Of a DNA stretch of 64,000 bases, positions 46,227 to 55,270 are shown piece after piece. Origin of the DNA: Burkholderiales bacterium (lineage in GTDB: Bacteria; Pseudomonadota; Gammaproteobacteria; Burkholderiales; Casimicrobiaceae); NCBI GenBank assembly GCA_905339295.1, contig CAJPFI010000024.1:22487-86486 (forward strand), given 5' to 3'. Each line of letters begins with the position of its first letter. Position 1 is the stretch's first letter. Made by a program: the position numbers and the translations under genes. The notes below the pieces were generated by a model that saw nothing but the letters and a program-made list of their open reading frames with translations, did not search any database and was not told the DNA's origin.

Positions 46227-46375
46227 GCGTCTCCTCCCTTGCGGGGACGAATTGACTCACCCTAACCGGGCGATTTTACCAGAAGGTTCGCCTCCGTCGC
46301 CTACCCCCGGCAACGGCACCGCGACGGCCCGGCGATGGCGTCGATCCGGGCGCCATCCGCCCCGATCCGCGCCGG

Positions 46376-47128
46376 TCATCCCATATACATGCCGCCGTTC
46401 ACGTGCAGCGTCGCCCCGGTGATGTAGCCGGCGCGGGGACCCGCGAGGAACGCCACCGCCTCGGCGATGTCCTCCGGGGACCCCAGCCGGCCGAGCGGGA
46501 CGCGCTCCAGCAGCGCCTCGCGCTGCGCTTCCGGCAGCGCGCGCGTCATGTCGGTGTCGACGAATCCGGGGGCGACGCAATTGACCGTGATGTCGCGGCT
46601 GCCCACCTCCAGCGCGAGCGACCGGGTGAACCCCACCAGCGCCGCCTTCGCGGCGGCATAGTTCGCCTGGCCGGGATTGCCGGTCGACCCGACCACCGAG
46701 CCGATCTGGATGATGCGGCCGCGGCGCGCCTTCATCATGCCCCGCAGCACCGCCTTGGCGAGCCGCCAGGCAGGCTTCAGGTTGGTCGCCATGATCGCGT
46801 CCCACTCGGCCTCCTTCATGCGCACGAGCAGGTTGTCCCTGGTGACGCCGGCGTTGTTCACGAGGATCGCGACCGGACCGAAGCGCGCCTCGATGTCCGC
46901 GAGCGCCGCGTCGGTCGCCGCGGCGTCGGTGACGTCGAGCCGGATGCCCGCGCCGGGAATTCCCGCTTCCCCCAGCGCCGCGCCGATCCGTTCCGCTCCG
47001 GTGTCGCTGGTCGCGGTGCCGACGACCGTCGCGCCGTCGCGCCCGAGCGCCAGCGCGATCGCCCGGCCGATGCCGCGCGTGGCGCCGGTCACCAGCGCGA
47101 CCTGACCTTCGAGTTCCCGTGCTGCCAC
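46376..47128 (-). CDS. fabG: 3-oxoacyl-ACP reductase
   Basis: A 250-residue short-chain dehydrogenase that reduces 3-oxoacyl-ACP with NADPH. It has the cofactor motif TGATRGIG near residue 14, NNAGVTRDNLLVRM near 93, the catalytic Ser in IGSVVGSTGNPGQ, the YAAAKAA motif with catalytic Tyr/Lys near 155 and the C-terminal LHVNGGMYMG. It starts at GTG 47128, supported by AGGAGG five bases upstream; no ATG fits. It follows fabD by 17 bases. Confidence 0.95.
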   Translation of the reverse strand: MAARELEGQVALVTGATRGIGRAIALALGRDGATVVGTATSDTGAERIGAALGEAGIPGAGIRLDVTDAAATDAALADIEARFGPVAILVNNAGVTRDNLLVRMKEAEWDAIMATNLKPAWRLAKAVLRGMMKARRGRIIQIGSVVGSTGNPGQANYAAAKAALVGFTRSLALEVGSRDITVNCVAPGFVDTDMTRALPEAQREALLERVPLGRLGSPEDIAEAVAFLAGPRAGYITGATLHVNGGMYMG

Positions 47129-47145
47129 GTGCGCCTCCTTTCGCG

Positions 47146-48081
47146 TCAGCCGGCGAGCGCGGCCATCGCGTCGCGGAGCGCATGACCGTCGGTGAGCGCG
47201 TGCGTCCGGAGCGCGCCGTCGATCTTGCGCGCGAGTCCCGCGAGGACGCGGCCCGGGCCGGCCTCGACCAGGTCGGTCGCGCCGCGCACGCGAAGCGCGC
47301 GCACCGTCTCGGTCCATCGCACCGGGCTCGCGGCCTGCTTCGCGAGCGCCGCGCGGATCTCGTCGGGCGTGCGATGCTCGGCGACGTCCACGTTGTGGAT
47401 CACCGGGATCGTCGGCATCCGCAGCTCGACCTGCGCGAGCCGCGCGGCCAGGCGATCGGCCGCAGGCCCGAGCAGCGAGCTGTGGAACGGGGCCGACACC
47501 GGGAGCAGCATGCCGCGCTTCGCGCCTTTCGCCTTCGCGATCTCGATCGCGCGCTCGACCGCGCCGCGGTGCCCGGCGATCACGAGCTGGCCAGGCGAGT
47601 TGAAGTTGACCGGCTCGACGATCTCGCCCTGGGCAGCCTCGCGGCACGCGTCGGCGATCGCGGCATCGTCGCCGCCCAGGATCGCGGCCATCGCGCCGAC
47701 GCCTTGCGGCACCGCCTCCTGCATCGCCTGCGCGCGAAAGCGCACGAGCGTAACGGCGTCGCGGAACGCGAGCGCGTCCGCAGCGACCAGCGCCGAGTAC
47801 TCGCCGAGGCTGTGACCCGCCATCACGGCGGGTGTCGCGCCGCCGGCGGCCCGCCACGCGCGCCACGTGGCCACGCCAGCGGTCAGCATCACCGGCTGGG
47901 TGTTCGTCGTCAGGTTGAGCGCGTCCGCGGGACCATCGGTCACGAGCGCCCAAAGGTCGTCGCCGAGCGCGTCGCTCGCCTCGTCGAACGTCGCGCGCAC
48001 GGCCGGATGATCGTCCCACCCGGCCATCATGCCGAGCGACTGCGAGCCCTGCCCCGGGAACACCATCGCGATGGTCGTCAT
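47146..48081 (-). CDS. fabD: Malonyl-CoA:ACP transacylase
   Basis: A 311-residue acyltransferase that loads malonate onto acyl carrier protein. It has MVFPGQGSQSLGMM at the start, the nucleophile elbow GHSLGEYSALVAADAL with the catalytic Ser near residue 95, VSAPFHSSLL with the catalytic His near 203 and a VEAGPGRVLAGL motif near the C terminus. Length is normal. The gene sits three bases after fabH and 17 before fabG. Confidence 0.96.
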   Translation of the reverse strand: MTTIAMVFPGQGSQSLGMMAGWDDHPAVRATFDEASDALGDDLWALVTDGPADALNLTTNTQPVMLTAGVATWRAWRAAGGATPAVMAGHSLGEYSALVAADALAFRDAVTLVRFRAQAMQEAVPQGVGAMAAILGGDDAAIADACREAAQGEIVEPVNFNSPGQLVIAGHRGAVERAIEIAKAKGAKRGMLLPVSAPFHSSLLGPAADRLAARLAQVELRMPTIPVIHNVDVAEHRTPDEIRAALAKQAASPVRWTETVRALRVRGATDLVEAGPGRVLAGLARKIDGALRTHALTDGHALRDAMAALAG

Positions 48082-48084
48082 CGG

Positions 48085-49047
48085 CTATCCCCAGCGCACC
48101 AGCGCCGAACCCCACGTGAACCCGCCGCCGACGCCGAGCATCATCACGTGCTGCCCCGGCCGGATGCGCCCGTCGCGCACCGCCTCGTCGAGCGCGAGCG
48201 GAATCGATGCGGCGGACGTGTTGGCGTGGCGGTCGACCGTCACGACGACGCGCTCGGGCGGGATGTCGAGGCGCCTCGCGGTCGCGTCCATGATGCGCAG
48301 ATTCGCCTGGTGCGGGATCAGCCAGTCGATCGCCGAGCGCGGCAGCGCCGCCGCGGCGAGCGTCTCGTCGGCCACCTCGGTCAGCACCCGCACCGCGAAC
48401 TTGAACACCGCCTGCCCGTCCATGTGCACGTACGGGCTGCCGACGACGGCGCCGTCGCGAACCTGCCCGGGCACGCACAGCATGGCATGGTGGCTCCCGT
48501 CGGCGTGCAGGCGCGTCGCGAGCACGCCGGGCTCGCGCGAGGGCACGAGCACCACCGCGCCGGCGCCGTCGCCGAACAGCACGCAGGTCTTGCGGTCGCT
48601 CCAGTCGAGGATGCGCGAGTAGATCTCGGCGCCGGCGACGAGCGCGTTGCGCACCGCTCCCGAGCGCACCATCCCGTCGGCGATCGCCAGTCCGTAGACG
48701 AAACCCGAGCACACCGCCTGCACGTCGAACGCCGGGCCGCCGTGCGCGCCGAGCTTGTCCTGGAGGATGCACGCGGTCGACGGGAAGATCATGTCCGGCG
48801 TCGTCGTCGCGACGATGATCAGGTCGACGTCCGCGGCGGCGATGCCGGCGGCGGCGAGTGCCTGCCGCGAGGCCGCCAGCGCGAGGTCGGAGGCCATCTC
48901 GTCGTCGGCGACGACATGGCGCTGGCGGATGCCGGTGCGCGTCCGCACCCACTCGTCGGTGGTGTCGACGCCCTGCCGAGCGAGGTCGTCGTTGGTCAGC
49001 ACCCGGGCCGGCAGGTAGCGGCCGGTGCCGGCGATGCGGCTATGCAT
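48085..49047 (-). CDS. fabH: 3-oxoacyl-ACP synthase III
   Basis: A 320-residue condensing enzyme that starts fatty-acid synthesis from acetyl-CoA and malonyl-ACP. Landmarks: IAGTGRYLP at the start, [14 protein letters not shown] near 32, the active-site Cys in [14 protein letters not shown] near 112, [11 protein letters not shown] near 248 and [15 protein letters not shown] near 277. The ATG at 49047 overlaps plsX by eight bases; a longer frame upstream is overlap with plsX only. Confidence 0.96.
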   Translation of the reverse strand: MHSRIAGTGRYLPARVLTNDDLARQGVDTTDEWVRTRTGIRQRHVVADDEMASDLALAASRQALAAAGIAAADVDLIIVATTTPDMIFPSTACILQDKLGAHGGPAFDVQAVCSGFVYGLAIADGMVRSGAVRNALVAGAEIYSRILDWSDRKTCVLFGDGAGAVVLVPSREPGVLATRLHADGSHHAMLCVPGQVRDGAVVGSPYVHMDGQAVFKFAVRVLTEVADETLAAAALPRSAIDWLIPHQANLRIMDATARRLDIPPERVVVTVDRHANTSAASIPLALDEAVRDGRIRPGQHVMMLGVGGGFTWGSALVRWG

Positions 49048-50083
49048 GGTTCGTGGCGGGAGATTCGCCGAGCGCGACGGCCGGCATCGCGGCGATCCGC
49101 TGCGCGATGCGGTCGAGCACGCCGGCAACGATCTCGGCGTGCGCCTTGGCGAGCGCGTGCTTGAACGCCAGCACGTCGGCGCCGCCATGGCTCTTGACGA
49201 CGACACCCTTCAGCCCGACCAGCGTCGCGCCGTTCAGCCGGCGCGGGTCGATGCGGCGCTTGAAGCGCATCAGCACCGGGTAGGCGATCGCGGCCGCGGC
49301 CTTCGACAGCAGGTCGCGCGTGAACTCCGCCTTCAGGAAGTCGTAGAGCATCTGCGCGAGCCCCTCGGAGGTCTTGAGCGCGACGTTCCCGACGAACCCG
49401 TCGCACACGATCACGTCGGTCGTTCCGCGGAAGATGTCGGTGCCCTCGACGTTGCCGTGGAAGTTGAGTCCGGACGTCCTGAGGCGCTCGGCGGTCTCCT
49501 TCACGAGCTCGTTGCCCTTGATGTCCTCCTCGCCGATGTTGAGGAGGCCCACGGTCGGGCGCTCGATGTGCTCGACCGCGGAGACGAGCGCGCTGCCCAT
49601 CGCGGCGAACTGCACGAGCTGCCCGGCCGTGCAGTTCACGTTCGCGCCGAGATCGAGCATCGTGACCACGCCTTTCTTGGTCGGCAGCTGCGAGGCGATC
49701 GCGGGGCGATCGATGCCAGGCAGCGTCCTCAGCACGAAGCGCGCGATGCTCATCAGCGCGCCGGTGTTGCCGGCGGACACGCAGCCGTGCGCCTCGCCGT
49801 TCTTGACCAGGTTGATCGCGACGCGCATCGACGAGTCCTTCTTGCGCCGCAACGCGTCCGCGGGCGGCTCGTCCATCCCGACGACCTCGGACGCGGAATG
49901 GATGCGCACGCGGTCGCGCGCGGGCGAGCGCGACTTCAGCAGCAGGGGCTCGATCGCCTCGACGCGCCCGACCAGCACCACCGTGGCGTCGGGCGTCTCC
50001 TCGAGGAACGCGAGCGCGGCGGGGACGGTGACCGCCGGACCGGCGTCCCCGCCCATCGCGTCGACGGCGACGGTGATGGTCAT
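49040..50083 (-). CDS. plsX: Phosphate acyltransferase PlsX
   Basis: A 347-residue protein that makes acyl-phosphate from acyl-ACP for phospholipid synthesis. Family markers are [12 protein letters not shown] near residue 6, SAGNTGALM near 104, [11 protein letters not shown] near 140, [15 protein letters not shown] near 178, [16 protein letters not shown] near 236 and [16 protein letters not shown] near 300. Length is normal. It is followed by the overlapping fabH and preceded by rpmF, the standard order in Proteobacteria. Confidence 0.96.
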   Translation of the reverse strand: MTITVAVDAMGGDAGPAVTVPAALAFLEETPDATVVLVGRVEAIEPLLLKSRSPARDRVRIHSASEVVGMDEPPADALRRKKDSSMRVAINLVKNGEAHGCVSAGNTGALMSIARFVLRTLPGIDRPAIASQLPTKKGVVTMLDLGANVNCTAGQLVQFAAMGSALVSAVEHIERPTVGLLNIGEEDIKGNELVKETAERLRTSGLNFHGNVEGTDIFRGTTDVIVCDGFVGNVALKTSEGLAQMLYDFLKAEFTRDLLSKAAAAIAYPVLMRFKRRIDPRRLNGATLVGLKGVVVKSHGGADVLAFKHALAKAHAEIVAGVLDRIAQRIAAMPAVALGESPATNHA

Positions 50084-50325
50084 GATGTGGCCACCCTCCG
50101 GCAGGGCGCTGGCGCAGCGCCGTTCCCCCTCTCCGGAACGAGGGCGCGGGGCGATGGCGCCGAAGCGAACGTCGTTCGTTCCTCGACCGGGGGCCGCGGC
50201 GACCTCGGGCAGGCCCGTCGGTCGTCGTCGTCGCGCCGGGACGGCCGCGCGGAGCTCATGCCTGGTTCGCGGGCGCGTCCTTGCCGCGTCCCGAGGGCCG
50301 GTGCGTCAGGCGCACGCGGCCAGCG

Positions 50326-50508
50326 TCACTCGTCGGCCTTGGTCTTGACGACCTTCCGGCCGCGGTAGTAGCCGCTCGGGCTGATGTGATGGCGGCGGTG
50401 CGTCTCGCCGCTCACCGGCTCGACGGCAAGCGCGGGCGCGACGACGAAGTCGTGCGCCCGATGCATGCCGCGCTTGCTCGGCGACTTCTTGTTCTGCTGT
50501 ACGGCCAT
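50326..50508 (-). CDS. rpmF: 50S ribosomal protein L32
   Basis: A 60-residue basic ribosomal protein with the L32 pattern: [19 protein letters not shown] at the N terminus and [21 protein letters not shown] in the C-terminal half (here given in two pieces). The zinc-binding cysteines of some L32 forms are absent, as is usual in Gammaproteobacteria and Betaproteobacteria. AGGAGA precedes the ATG. A 242-base gap separates it from plsX. Confidence 0.96.
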   Translation of the reverse strand: MAVQQNKKSPSKRGMHRAHDFVVAPALAVEPVSGETHRRHHISPSGYYRGRKVVKTKADE

Positions 50509-50648
50509 TTCGAGTCTCCTTGCGTGGTCGCGGCCCGGCGTCGCTCGATGCGCGCTCCACCGCTTCGTTTCGATCGGCGCCCGCTGCCCGGTCGCCTCGC
50601 CTCACCGTTTCCGCGGCCGGTCGCACGCCGCCCGCCCGCGACGCGCGC

Positions 50649-51095
50649 TCATTGCCGCGCCGACGGGCACTCACCTTCGTGGCGCGGCGCAAATGGCAGC
50701 GTCAGCACCAGTTCATCCTGCACCAGCGTCGCCGGATCGAGCGGACGATCGGCGAGGATCACCTCGCCGTCGACTTCCGCGTCGAGCCGAACGAGTTCCT
50801 TCTCGTCGCGGGCCAGCAGCACCTCGGTGGCCTGCGCCACCGGCCAGTCGACCGGCCCGAGGCAACGCTGGCAGACCAGCGGCACGCTGCCCGTCAGGTC
50901 GATCTCCAGCGCCGGCCGATCGTCCGCGCTCGCGCGCCCGGCGATCGTCCACGCTATCGGCACCGGATCGTCACCCGCCACCAGGCTCTCCGCCACGTTC
51001 GGCAGGCTCCGCGCGTCCAGCGTCCCGGAGATCGCACCGGCGCGCGAGGACAGCCTGAACGCGTCGAACCGGAAATCTGGGGCGGAACCGGGCAT
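50649..51095 (-). CDS. yceD: YceD/DUF177 family protein (23S rRNA accumulation protein)
   Basis: A 148-residue protein of the YceD family, which influences 23S rRNA accumulation in E. coli and is nearly always encoded before rpmF. The family Cys motif is visible as VCQRCLGPVDWPV near residue 73; the second conserved motif, with Leu-Pro-Phe-x-P near the end, is LTLPFAPRHEGEC. It is the first gene of the yceD-rpmF-plsX-fab transcript and has a strong promoter 69 bases upstream. Confidence 0.92.
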   Translation of the reverse strand: MPGSAPDFRFDAFRLSSRAGAISGTLDARSLPNVAESLVAGDDPVPIAWTIAGRASADDRPALEIDLTGSVPLVCQRCLGPVDWPVAQATEVLLARDEKELVRLDAEVDGEVILADRPLDPATLVQDELVLTLPFAPRHEGECPSARQ

Positions 51096-51163
51096 CGGAC
51101 CCTCGACTGCACGCAGCTCGCCGGTGTCCGGACGGGCGGAAGCACAGTCGGTGCAAACGTCGG

Positions 51164-51192
51164 ATAATACGTCACCCCCGGCGCCGTGTCAA
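51164..51192 (-). promoter_or_regulatory. Strong sigma-70-type promoter for yceD-rpmF-plsX-fab
   Basis: On the minus strand a perfect TTGACA (51187-51192), a 17-base spacer and TATTAT (51164-51169) match the consensus almost fully. The predicted transcription start is near 51157, giving about a 60-base leader before yceD. Confidence 0.8.
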
Positions 51193-51223
51193 AAAAGCGT
51201 CGATAAAACAACGAGGAACCCGT

Positions 51224-51814
51224 TTGCGCCCGCTCGTGCTCGCCTCCACGTCGCGCTACCGCGCCCAACTGCTCGACCGGCTGGGCCTGCCCTACCAGGT
51301 CGACGCGCCGGCCGTCGACGAGACGACGCTGCCGGGCGAGGCGCCGGCGACGGCCTGCGTGCGCCTGGCCGAGGCCAAGGCGCGCGCTGTGGCCGCGCGC
51401 CATCCGGGCGCCCTCGTCCTCGGGTCCGACCAGATCGCCGACTGCGATGGCGAGCATGTCGGCAAGCCGGGGACGCTCGAGCGCGCCCGCGCGCAACTCG
51501 CGGCGCTGTCCGGGCGCACCGTCGTGTTCCACACCGGCGTCGCGCTCGTGGACGCCGCGTCCGGCCGAAGCGAGACCGGGCGCGTCGACGTGCGCAGCAC
51601 GCTGCGGCGGCTCACCGCCGCGGAGATCGACGCCTACCTCGCGCGCGAGGCGCCGTTCGACTGCGCCGGGTCGGTGAAGTCCGAGGGCCTGGGGATTGCG
51701 CTGTTCGAGTCGATCGAGAGCGACGACCCGACCGCGCTCGTCGGCCTGCCGCTGATCGCGACCTGCCGGCTGCTGCGCCGCGCAGGCATCGACGTCCTCG
51801 CCGCCGGACGATGA
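51224..51814 (+). CDS. maf: Maf family nucleotide pyrophosphatase
   Basis: A 196-residue Maf/HAM1-fold protein that hydrolyses non-canonical or modified nucleotides such as m7GTP. Signature pieces: LVLASTSRYRAQLLDRLG at the start, VDETTLPGE near 32, ALVLGSDQIADCDGE near 63, KPGTLERARAQLAALSG, and FDCAGSVKSEGLGIALFE near 146. The start is TTG 51224 with GAGGA upstream; no ATG is available. It is divergent from yceD and overlaps the methyltransferase gene by four bases. Confidence 0.93.
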   Translation: MRPLVLASTSRYRAQLLDRLGLPYQVDAPAVDETTLPGEAPATACVRLAEAKARAVAARHPGALVLGSDQIADCDGEHVGKPGTLERARAQLAALSGRTVVFHTGVALVDAASGRSETGRVDVRSTLRRLTAAEIDAYLAREAPFDCAGSVKSEGLGIALFESIESDDPTALVGLPLIATCRLLRRAGIDVLAAGR

Positions 51815-52581
51815 TCGCCGCGCCGCCCCCCGGCGAAACCCGGCGCACGGGCCCGGGGGACCGTCATCCGACGGGCGCCGGCGCGCTCTACCTCGTGCCG
51901 AACCTGCTGGGCGCCGTGCCGCCCGCCAACGTCCTGCCCGCACGTACGATCGAGCTCGCCCGCAGCGTCGACCGCTGGATCGTCGAGACGCCGAAGGCCG
52001 CGCGCGCGTTCCTGAAGGCGATCGGCCATCCACGTCCGATCGCCGAACTCGCGATCGATGCGCTGCCCGAGAATCCCACGCATGCGGAGCTCGGTGCGCT
52101 GCTCGTTCCGACGCGCGACGGTCACGCGATCGGTTTCGTGTCGGACGCCGGATGCCCGGCGGTCGCCGATCCCGGCGCCGCACTGGTGGCCGCGGCGCAC
52201 GCGTCGTCGATCGCCGTCGTGCCGCTCGTGGGACCCTCGGCTATCCTGCTCGCGCTGATGGCGTCCGGGCTGTCGGGCCAGGCGTTCGCGTTCCACGGCT
52301 ACCTGCCGGTCCGCGAACGGGACCGCGCGGCGCGACTGCTCGGGCTCGAGGCCGAGTCGCGGACACGGGCCTGCACGCAGATCTTCATCGAGACCCCGTA
52401 CCGCAACGCCGCGATGGTCGCGACGCTCGCGAGCGTGCTCGCGCCGCGGACACGGCTCGCGATCGCGGCCGACCTGACGTTGCCTACCGAGACGGTGGCG
52501 TTGCGCGCGGCGGCCGATTGGCGGCGCGTCGATGCGAGCGTCTACAGGCACCGGCCCGCGATCTTCCTGCTGCAGGCCTAG
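51811..52581 (+). CDS. SAM-dependent methyltransferase, RsmI-like (tetrapyrrole methylase fold)
   Basis: A 256-residue protein with the tetrapyrrole-methylase fold: LYLVPNLLGAVPP at the start, FVSDAGCPAVADPGAALVAAA near 110 and VPLVGPSAILLALMASGLSG near 140, FHGYLPV near 170 and FIETPYRNAAMV near 195. These correspond to RsmI, which 2'-O-methylates 16S rRNA C1402, but the sequence is shorter and belongs to the RsmI-like subgroup often encoded beside maf. The ATG overlaps the maf stop (ATGA). A repeat element follows two bases after the stop. Confidence 0.88.
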   Translation: MIAAPPPGETRRTGPGDRHPTGAGALYLVPNLLGAVPPANVLPARTIELARSVDRWIVETPKAARAFLKAIGHPRPIAELAIDALPENPTHAELGALLVPTRDGHAIGFVSDAGCPAVADPGAALVAAAHASSIAVVPLVGPSAILLALMASGLSGQAFAFHGYLPVRERDRAARLLGLEAESRTRACTQIFIETPYRNAAMVATLASVLAPRTRLAIAADLTLPTETVALRAAADWRRVDASVYRHRPAIFLLQA

Positions 52582-52583
52582 CG

Positions 52584-52631
52584 GCCGGGGATCGACGACG
52601 CGCGGCTGCGATCGCCGCGGGCGGTCGGCAC
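52584..52631. repeat. Dispersed intergenic repeat, copy 1
   Basis: A 48-base sequence matches 63902-63949 at about 42 positions, including an identical first 19 bases (gccggggatcgacgacgcg) and the core tgcgatcgccg. It lies between the convergent methyltransferase and CBS genes. The core contains the palindrome gcgatcgc. Both copies start within 40 bases of a stop codon, like REP-type elements. Confidence 0.75.
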
Positions 52632-52683
52632 GCGCCGCCGTGCAGGTCCCAGTCCAGCCCGTGCGACCGCGGCGGCGCCCCCG

Positions 52684-53130
52684 CTACGCCGGGCTTTCCT
52701 CCGGCCAGTCCTTGATGTAGCTCTTGAGCATCCGGTTCTCGAAGCTCTGCTCCTCGTAGACCGCCTTGGCCACGTCGTGGAACGACACGACGCCCTGGAG
52801 CGTCGTGCCCTCCATGACCGGAACGTAGCGCGCATGGCGCTCGAGCATCGTGCGCCGCAGCTCCATCACGTCGAGCCCCGGCGCCGCGGTGAGCGCGTCG
52901 CGTGCGTAGATTTCGCCGATCGTCAGGTCGCCCAGCGTTCCGCCGCGGTTCGCGAGCGCCTCGAGCACCTCGCGGAACGTCAGCATGCCGGCGAGCCGGC
53001 CGTGGTCCATCACGACGAGCGAGCCGATGTCGTTGTGCGCCATCACGCGCACCGCATCCTGCACCGTGGCGTCCGGGGACGTCGTGAAGAGCGTGCTGCC
53101 CTTGATCCTCAGGATCTCGCTGACGAGCAT
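52684..53130 (-). CDS. CBS-domain pair protein
   Basis: A 148-residue protein made almost entirely of two CBS domains (about residues 3-65: VSEILRIKGSTLFTTSPDATV, GSLVVMDHGRLAGMLTFRE; and about 72-130: IGEIYARDALTAAPGLDV, VPVMEGTTLQGVVSFHDV). Such pairs bind adenosine nucleotides and regulate partners. I prefer the ATG at 53130 because GGAGG lies five bases before it; the ATG four codons upstream (53142) contains that ribosome-binding site. No partner gene is evident. Confidence 0.88.
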   Translation of the reverse strand: MLVSEILRIKGSTLFTTSPDATVQDAVRVMAHNDIGSLVVMDHGRLAGMLTFREVLEALANRGGTLGDLTIGEIYARDALTAAPGLDVMELRRTMLERHARYVPVMEGTTLQGVVSFHDVAKAVYEEQSFENRMLKSYIKDWPEESPA

Positions 53131-53245
53131 GTCGTCCTCCATCCGCGGGGGCGGACGGCGCTCGCGCCTCGCGCACCGCCCCTCGGGGAGAGGTTACGCC
53201 GGCCCGCCGCGTGCGCGCAACCGCTCCGGCGCGTCCGGGCCGCTC

Positions 53246-55270
53246 CTACCTGCCGTAGAGAACCCCCGGCAGCCAGAGGCCGATGGCCGGGAACACGTAG
53301 AGCAGCACAACCGCGACGACCTGGATGCCCATGAACGGCAGCATGCCGGCGAAGATCTGGTTCAGGGTCACGTGCGGCGGCGCGACACCCTTCAGGTAGA
53401 AGGCCGCCATCGCCACCGGCGGCGACAGGAACGCCGTCTGCAGGTTGAGCGCGACGAGCAGCCCGAAGAACAGCGGGTCGATCTGGAAGTGCGCGAGCAG
53501 CGGGATGAAGATCGGCATGAAGATGACGATGATCTCGGTCCACTCGAGCGGCCAGCCCAGGAGGAAGATGATGCACTGCGCCAGGATCATGAACTGGATC
53601 GGCGTCAGGTCCATCGACAGCACCCACGCGTTGATGATCTCCTGCCCGCCGAGGAGCGCGAACGCCGCGGAGAAGATCGACGAGCCGACGAACAGCCAGC
53701 ACACCATCGCGCTGGTCTTCGCGGTCAGGAACGACGACTCCTTGAGGATCGAGCCGAGCTCGCGGATCGTGGTTCCGGTGGCGGTCCGTGCATTGACGCG
53801 CAGGTGGCCCGTGTAGCGATAGATGGCCGCCAGCACGAACCCGCCGAACGCGCCGATTGCGGCGGCCTCGGTCGGCGTCGCGAACCCGAACACGATCGAT
53901 CCCAGCACCGCGAGGATCAGGAGCGCGAGCGGGAAGAACGACGAGAGCAGCCGCTTGAAGATCTCGAGCCGCGCCCAGGTCCACATCGCGTAGACGAAGG
54001 CCAGGAACGCCACGCTGCCGCCGAGGAAGATCCAGAACCACGTCGGCGTCGCCAATCGATCCGGCGCGGCGGCAGCGGGCTTCGCCTTGACGGCGGGCGC
54101 CTGGGCGCCGGGCGCGGACCTGGCGGCATCGGCGTCCGCCTGCGGCGTGGCGAGCGCGTCCTCCGCCGGCGGCTCCGCGAGACCTTCCTCCGCCGGCGGC
54201 TTCGCGAGACCTTCCTCCGCCGGCGGCTCCGCGAGACCGCCCTCCTCCTGCCCGGTGCTCTCCCCCGCGATGCCGGACGCCAATCCGGCCTGCTCGAGGC
54301 CCGTGATGTCGACCAGCTCCGCCGGCCGGGTCGCGCCGAGCCAGGCGACCCACGCGATCGCAAGCACCGTGATCGCCGGCAGCAGCGTGACGACGAGCTG
54401 CCCGGCGACGGTCCTCGCCGGCACGCCCAGGCTGCGACCACCGATGGCGGCGACGAGCCCGGTGAAGGCGTTGCGGCCGTTCGTCGCGAGAGGCTGGAGT
54501 CGCGCCGGGATCGGTACGCGCGCGTCGTCCGCGGAAAGCGGCGGGGCCGACTTCGGCCAGACCTTCGCGACCATGATCACGTACAGGACGTAGAGCGCGG
54601 CGAGCATGAGGCCGGGGAAGAACGCGCCCGCGTAGAGCTGGACGACCGACACGCCGGCGGTCGCGCCGTAGACGATCAGCAGCACCGAGGGCGGGATCAT
54701 GATGCCCAGCGTGCCGCCTGCCGTGATCGCGCCCGCGGACAGGCGCGTGCTGTAGCCCGCGCGAAGCATGGCCGGCAGGGCGAGCAGGCCCATCAGCGTG
54801 ACCACCGCGCCGACGATGCCGGTCGCCGTCGCGAAGATCGCGCAGGTCACGATCGTGGCGACGGCGAGCGACCCGGGCAGGCGCGCGAGCGCGAGATGCA
54901 GGCTCTTGAACAGCTGCTCGATCAGCGCCGCGCGCTCGACCAGGTAGCCCATGAACACGAACAGCGGCACGGCGATCAGCACGTCGTTCGACATGACCGC
55001 GTAGGTGCGCTGGACCATCAGGTCGAGCACCTGCCGCACCGCGAGGTCCGGGTCGACGCTGCGATAGGCGAGCCACGCGAAGAACACGCCCATGCCCATC
55101 AGCGTGAACGCGGTGGGGAAGCCCAGCATGATCGTGACGACGATCAGTGCGAGCATCAGCAGGCCCAGGTGCCCGTTGGTCAGGCTCCCCCACGGCGTGA
55201 GCACGAGGATGGCGAGCACGATCAGCGCCATCAGCGAGAAGCCGAACCACAGCTCCTTGCGCACCGTCAT
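53246..55270 (-). CDS. dctM: TRAP transporter large permease subunit (DctM) with a long insertion
   Basis: A 674-residue membrane protein; typical DctM is about 430. The N-terminal half (residues 35-235) carries DctM landmarks such as FPTAFTLMGMGVFFAW and ITAGGTLGIMIPPSVLLIVYG. The C-terminal half resumes at about residue 455 (GFATPTEAAAIGAFGGFVLAA). Between them is an insertion of roughly 200 residues with about two extra hydrophobic segments and an Ala/Glu/Pro-rich stretch (about 320-405) containing a tandem nine-residue repeat (GLAEPPAEE). It imports an organic acid with DctQ and DctP. The start overlaps the dctQ stop by four bases. Confidence 0.9.
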   Translation of the reverse strand: MTVRKELWFGFSLMALIVLAILVLTPWGSLTNGHLGLLMLALIVVTIMLGFPTAFTLMGMGVFFAWLAYRSVDPDLAVRQVLDLMVQRTYAVMSNDVLIAVPLFVFMGYLVERAALIEQLFKSLHLALARLPGSLAVATIVTCAIFATATGIVGAVVTLMGLLALPAMLRAGYSTRLSAGAITAGGTLGIMIPPSVLLIVYGATAGVSVVQLYAGAFFPGLMLAALYVLYVIMVAKVWPKSAPPLSADDARVPIPARLQPLATNGRNAFTGLVAAIGGRSLGVPARTVAGQLVVTLLPAITVLAIAWVAWLGATRPAELVDITGLEQAGLASGIAGESTGQEEGGLAEPPAEEGLAKPPAEEGLAEPPAEDALATPQADADAARSAPGAQAPAVKAKPAAAAPDRLATPTWFWIFLGGSVAFLAFVYAMWTWARLEIFKRLLSSFFPLALLILAVLGSIVFGFATPTEAAAIGAFGGFVLAAIYRYTGHLRVNARTATGTTIRELGSILKESSFLTAKTSAMVCWLFVGSSIFSAAFALLGGQEIINAWVLSMDLTPIQFMILAQCIIFLLGWPLEWTEIIVIFMPIFIPLLAHFQIDPLFFGLLVALNLQTAFLSPPVAMAAFYLKGVAPPHVTLNQIFAGMLPFMGIQVVAVVLLYVFPAIGLWLPGVLYGR
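54161..54241. repeat. 27-bp tandem repeat inside dctM, three copies
   Basis: Three copies of a 27-base unit (54161-54187, 54188-54214, 54215-54241) differ at only a few bases. The unit is a multiple of three and encodes the nine-residue repeat in the DctM insertion, so copy number can change without breaking the frame. Confidence 0.85.
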
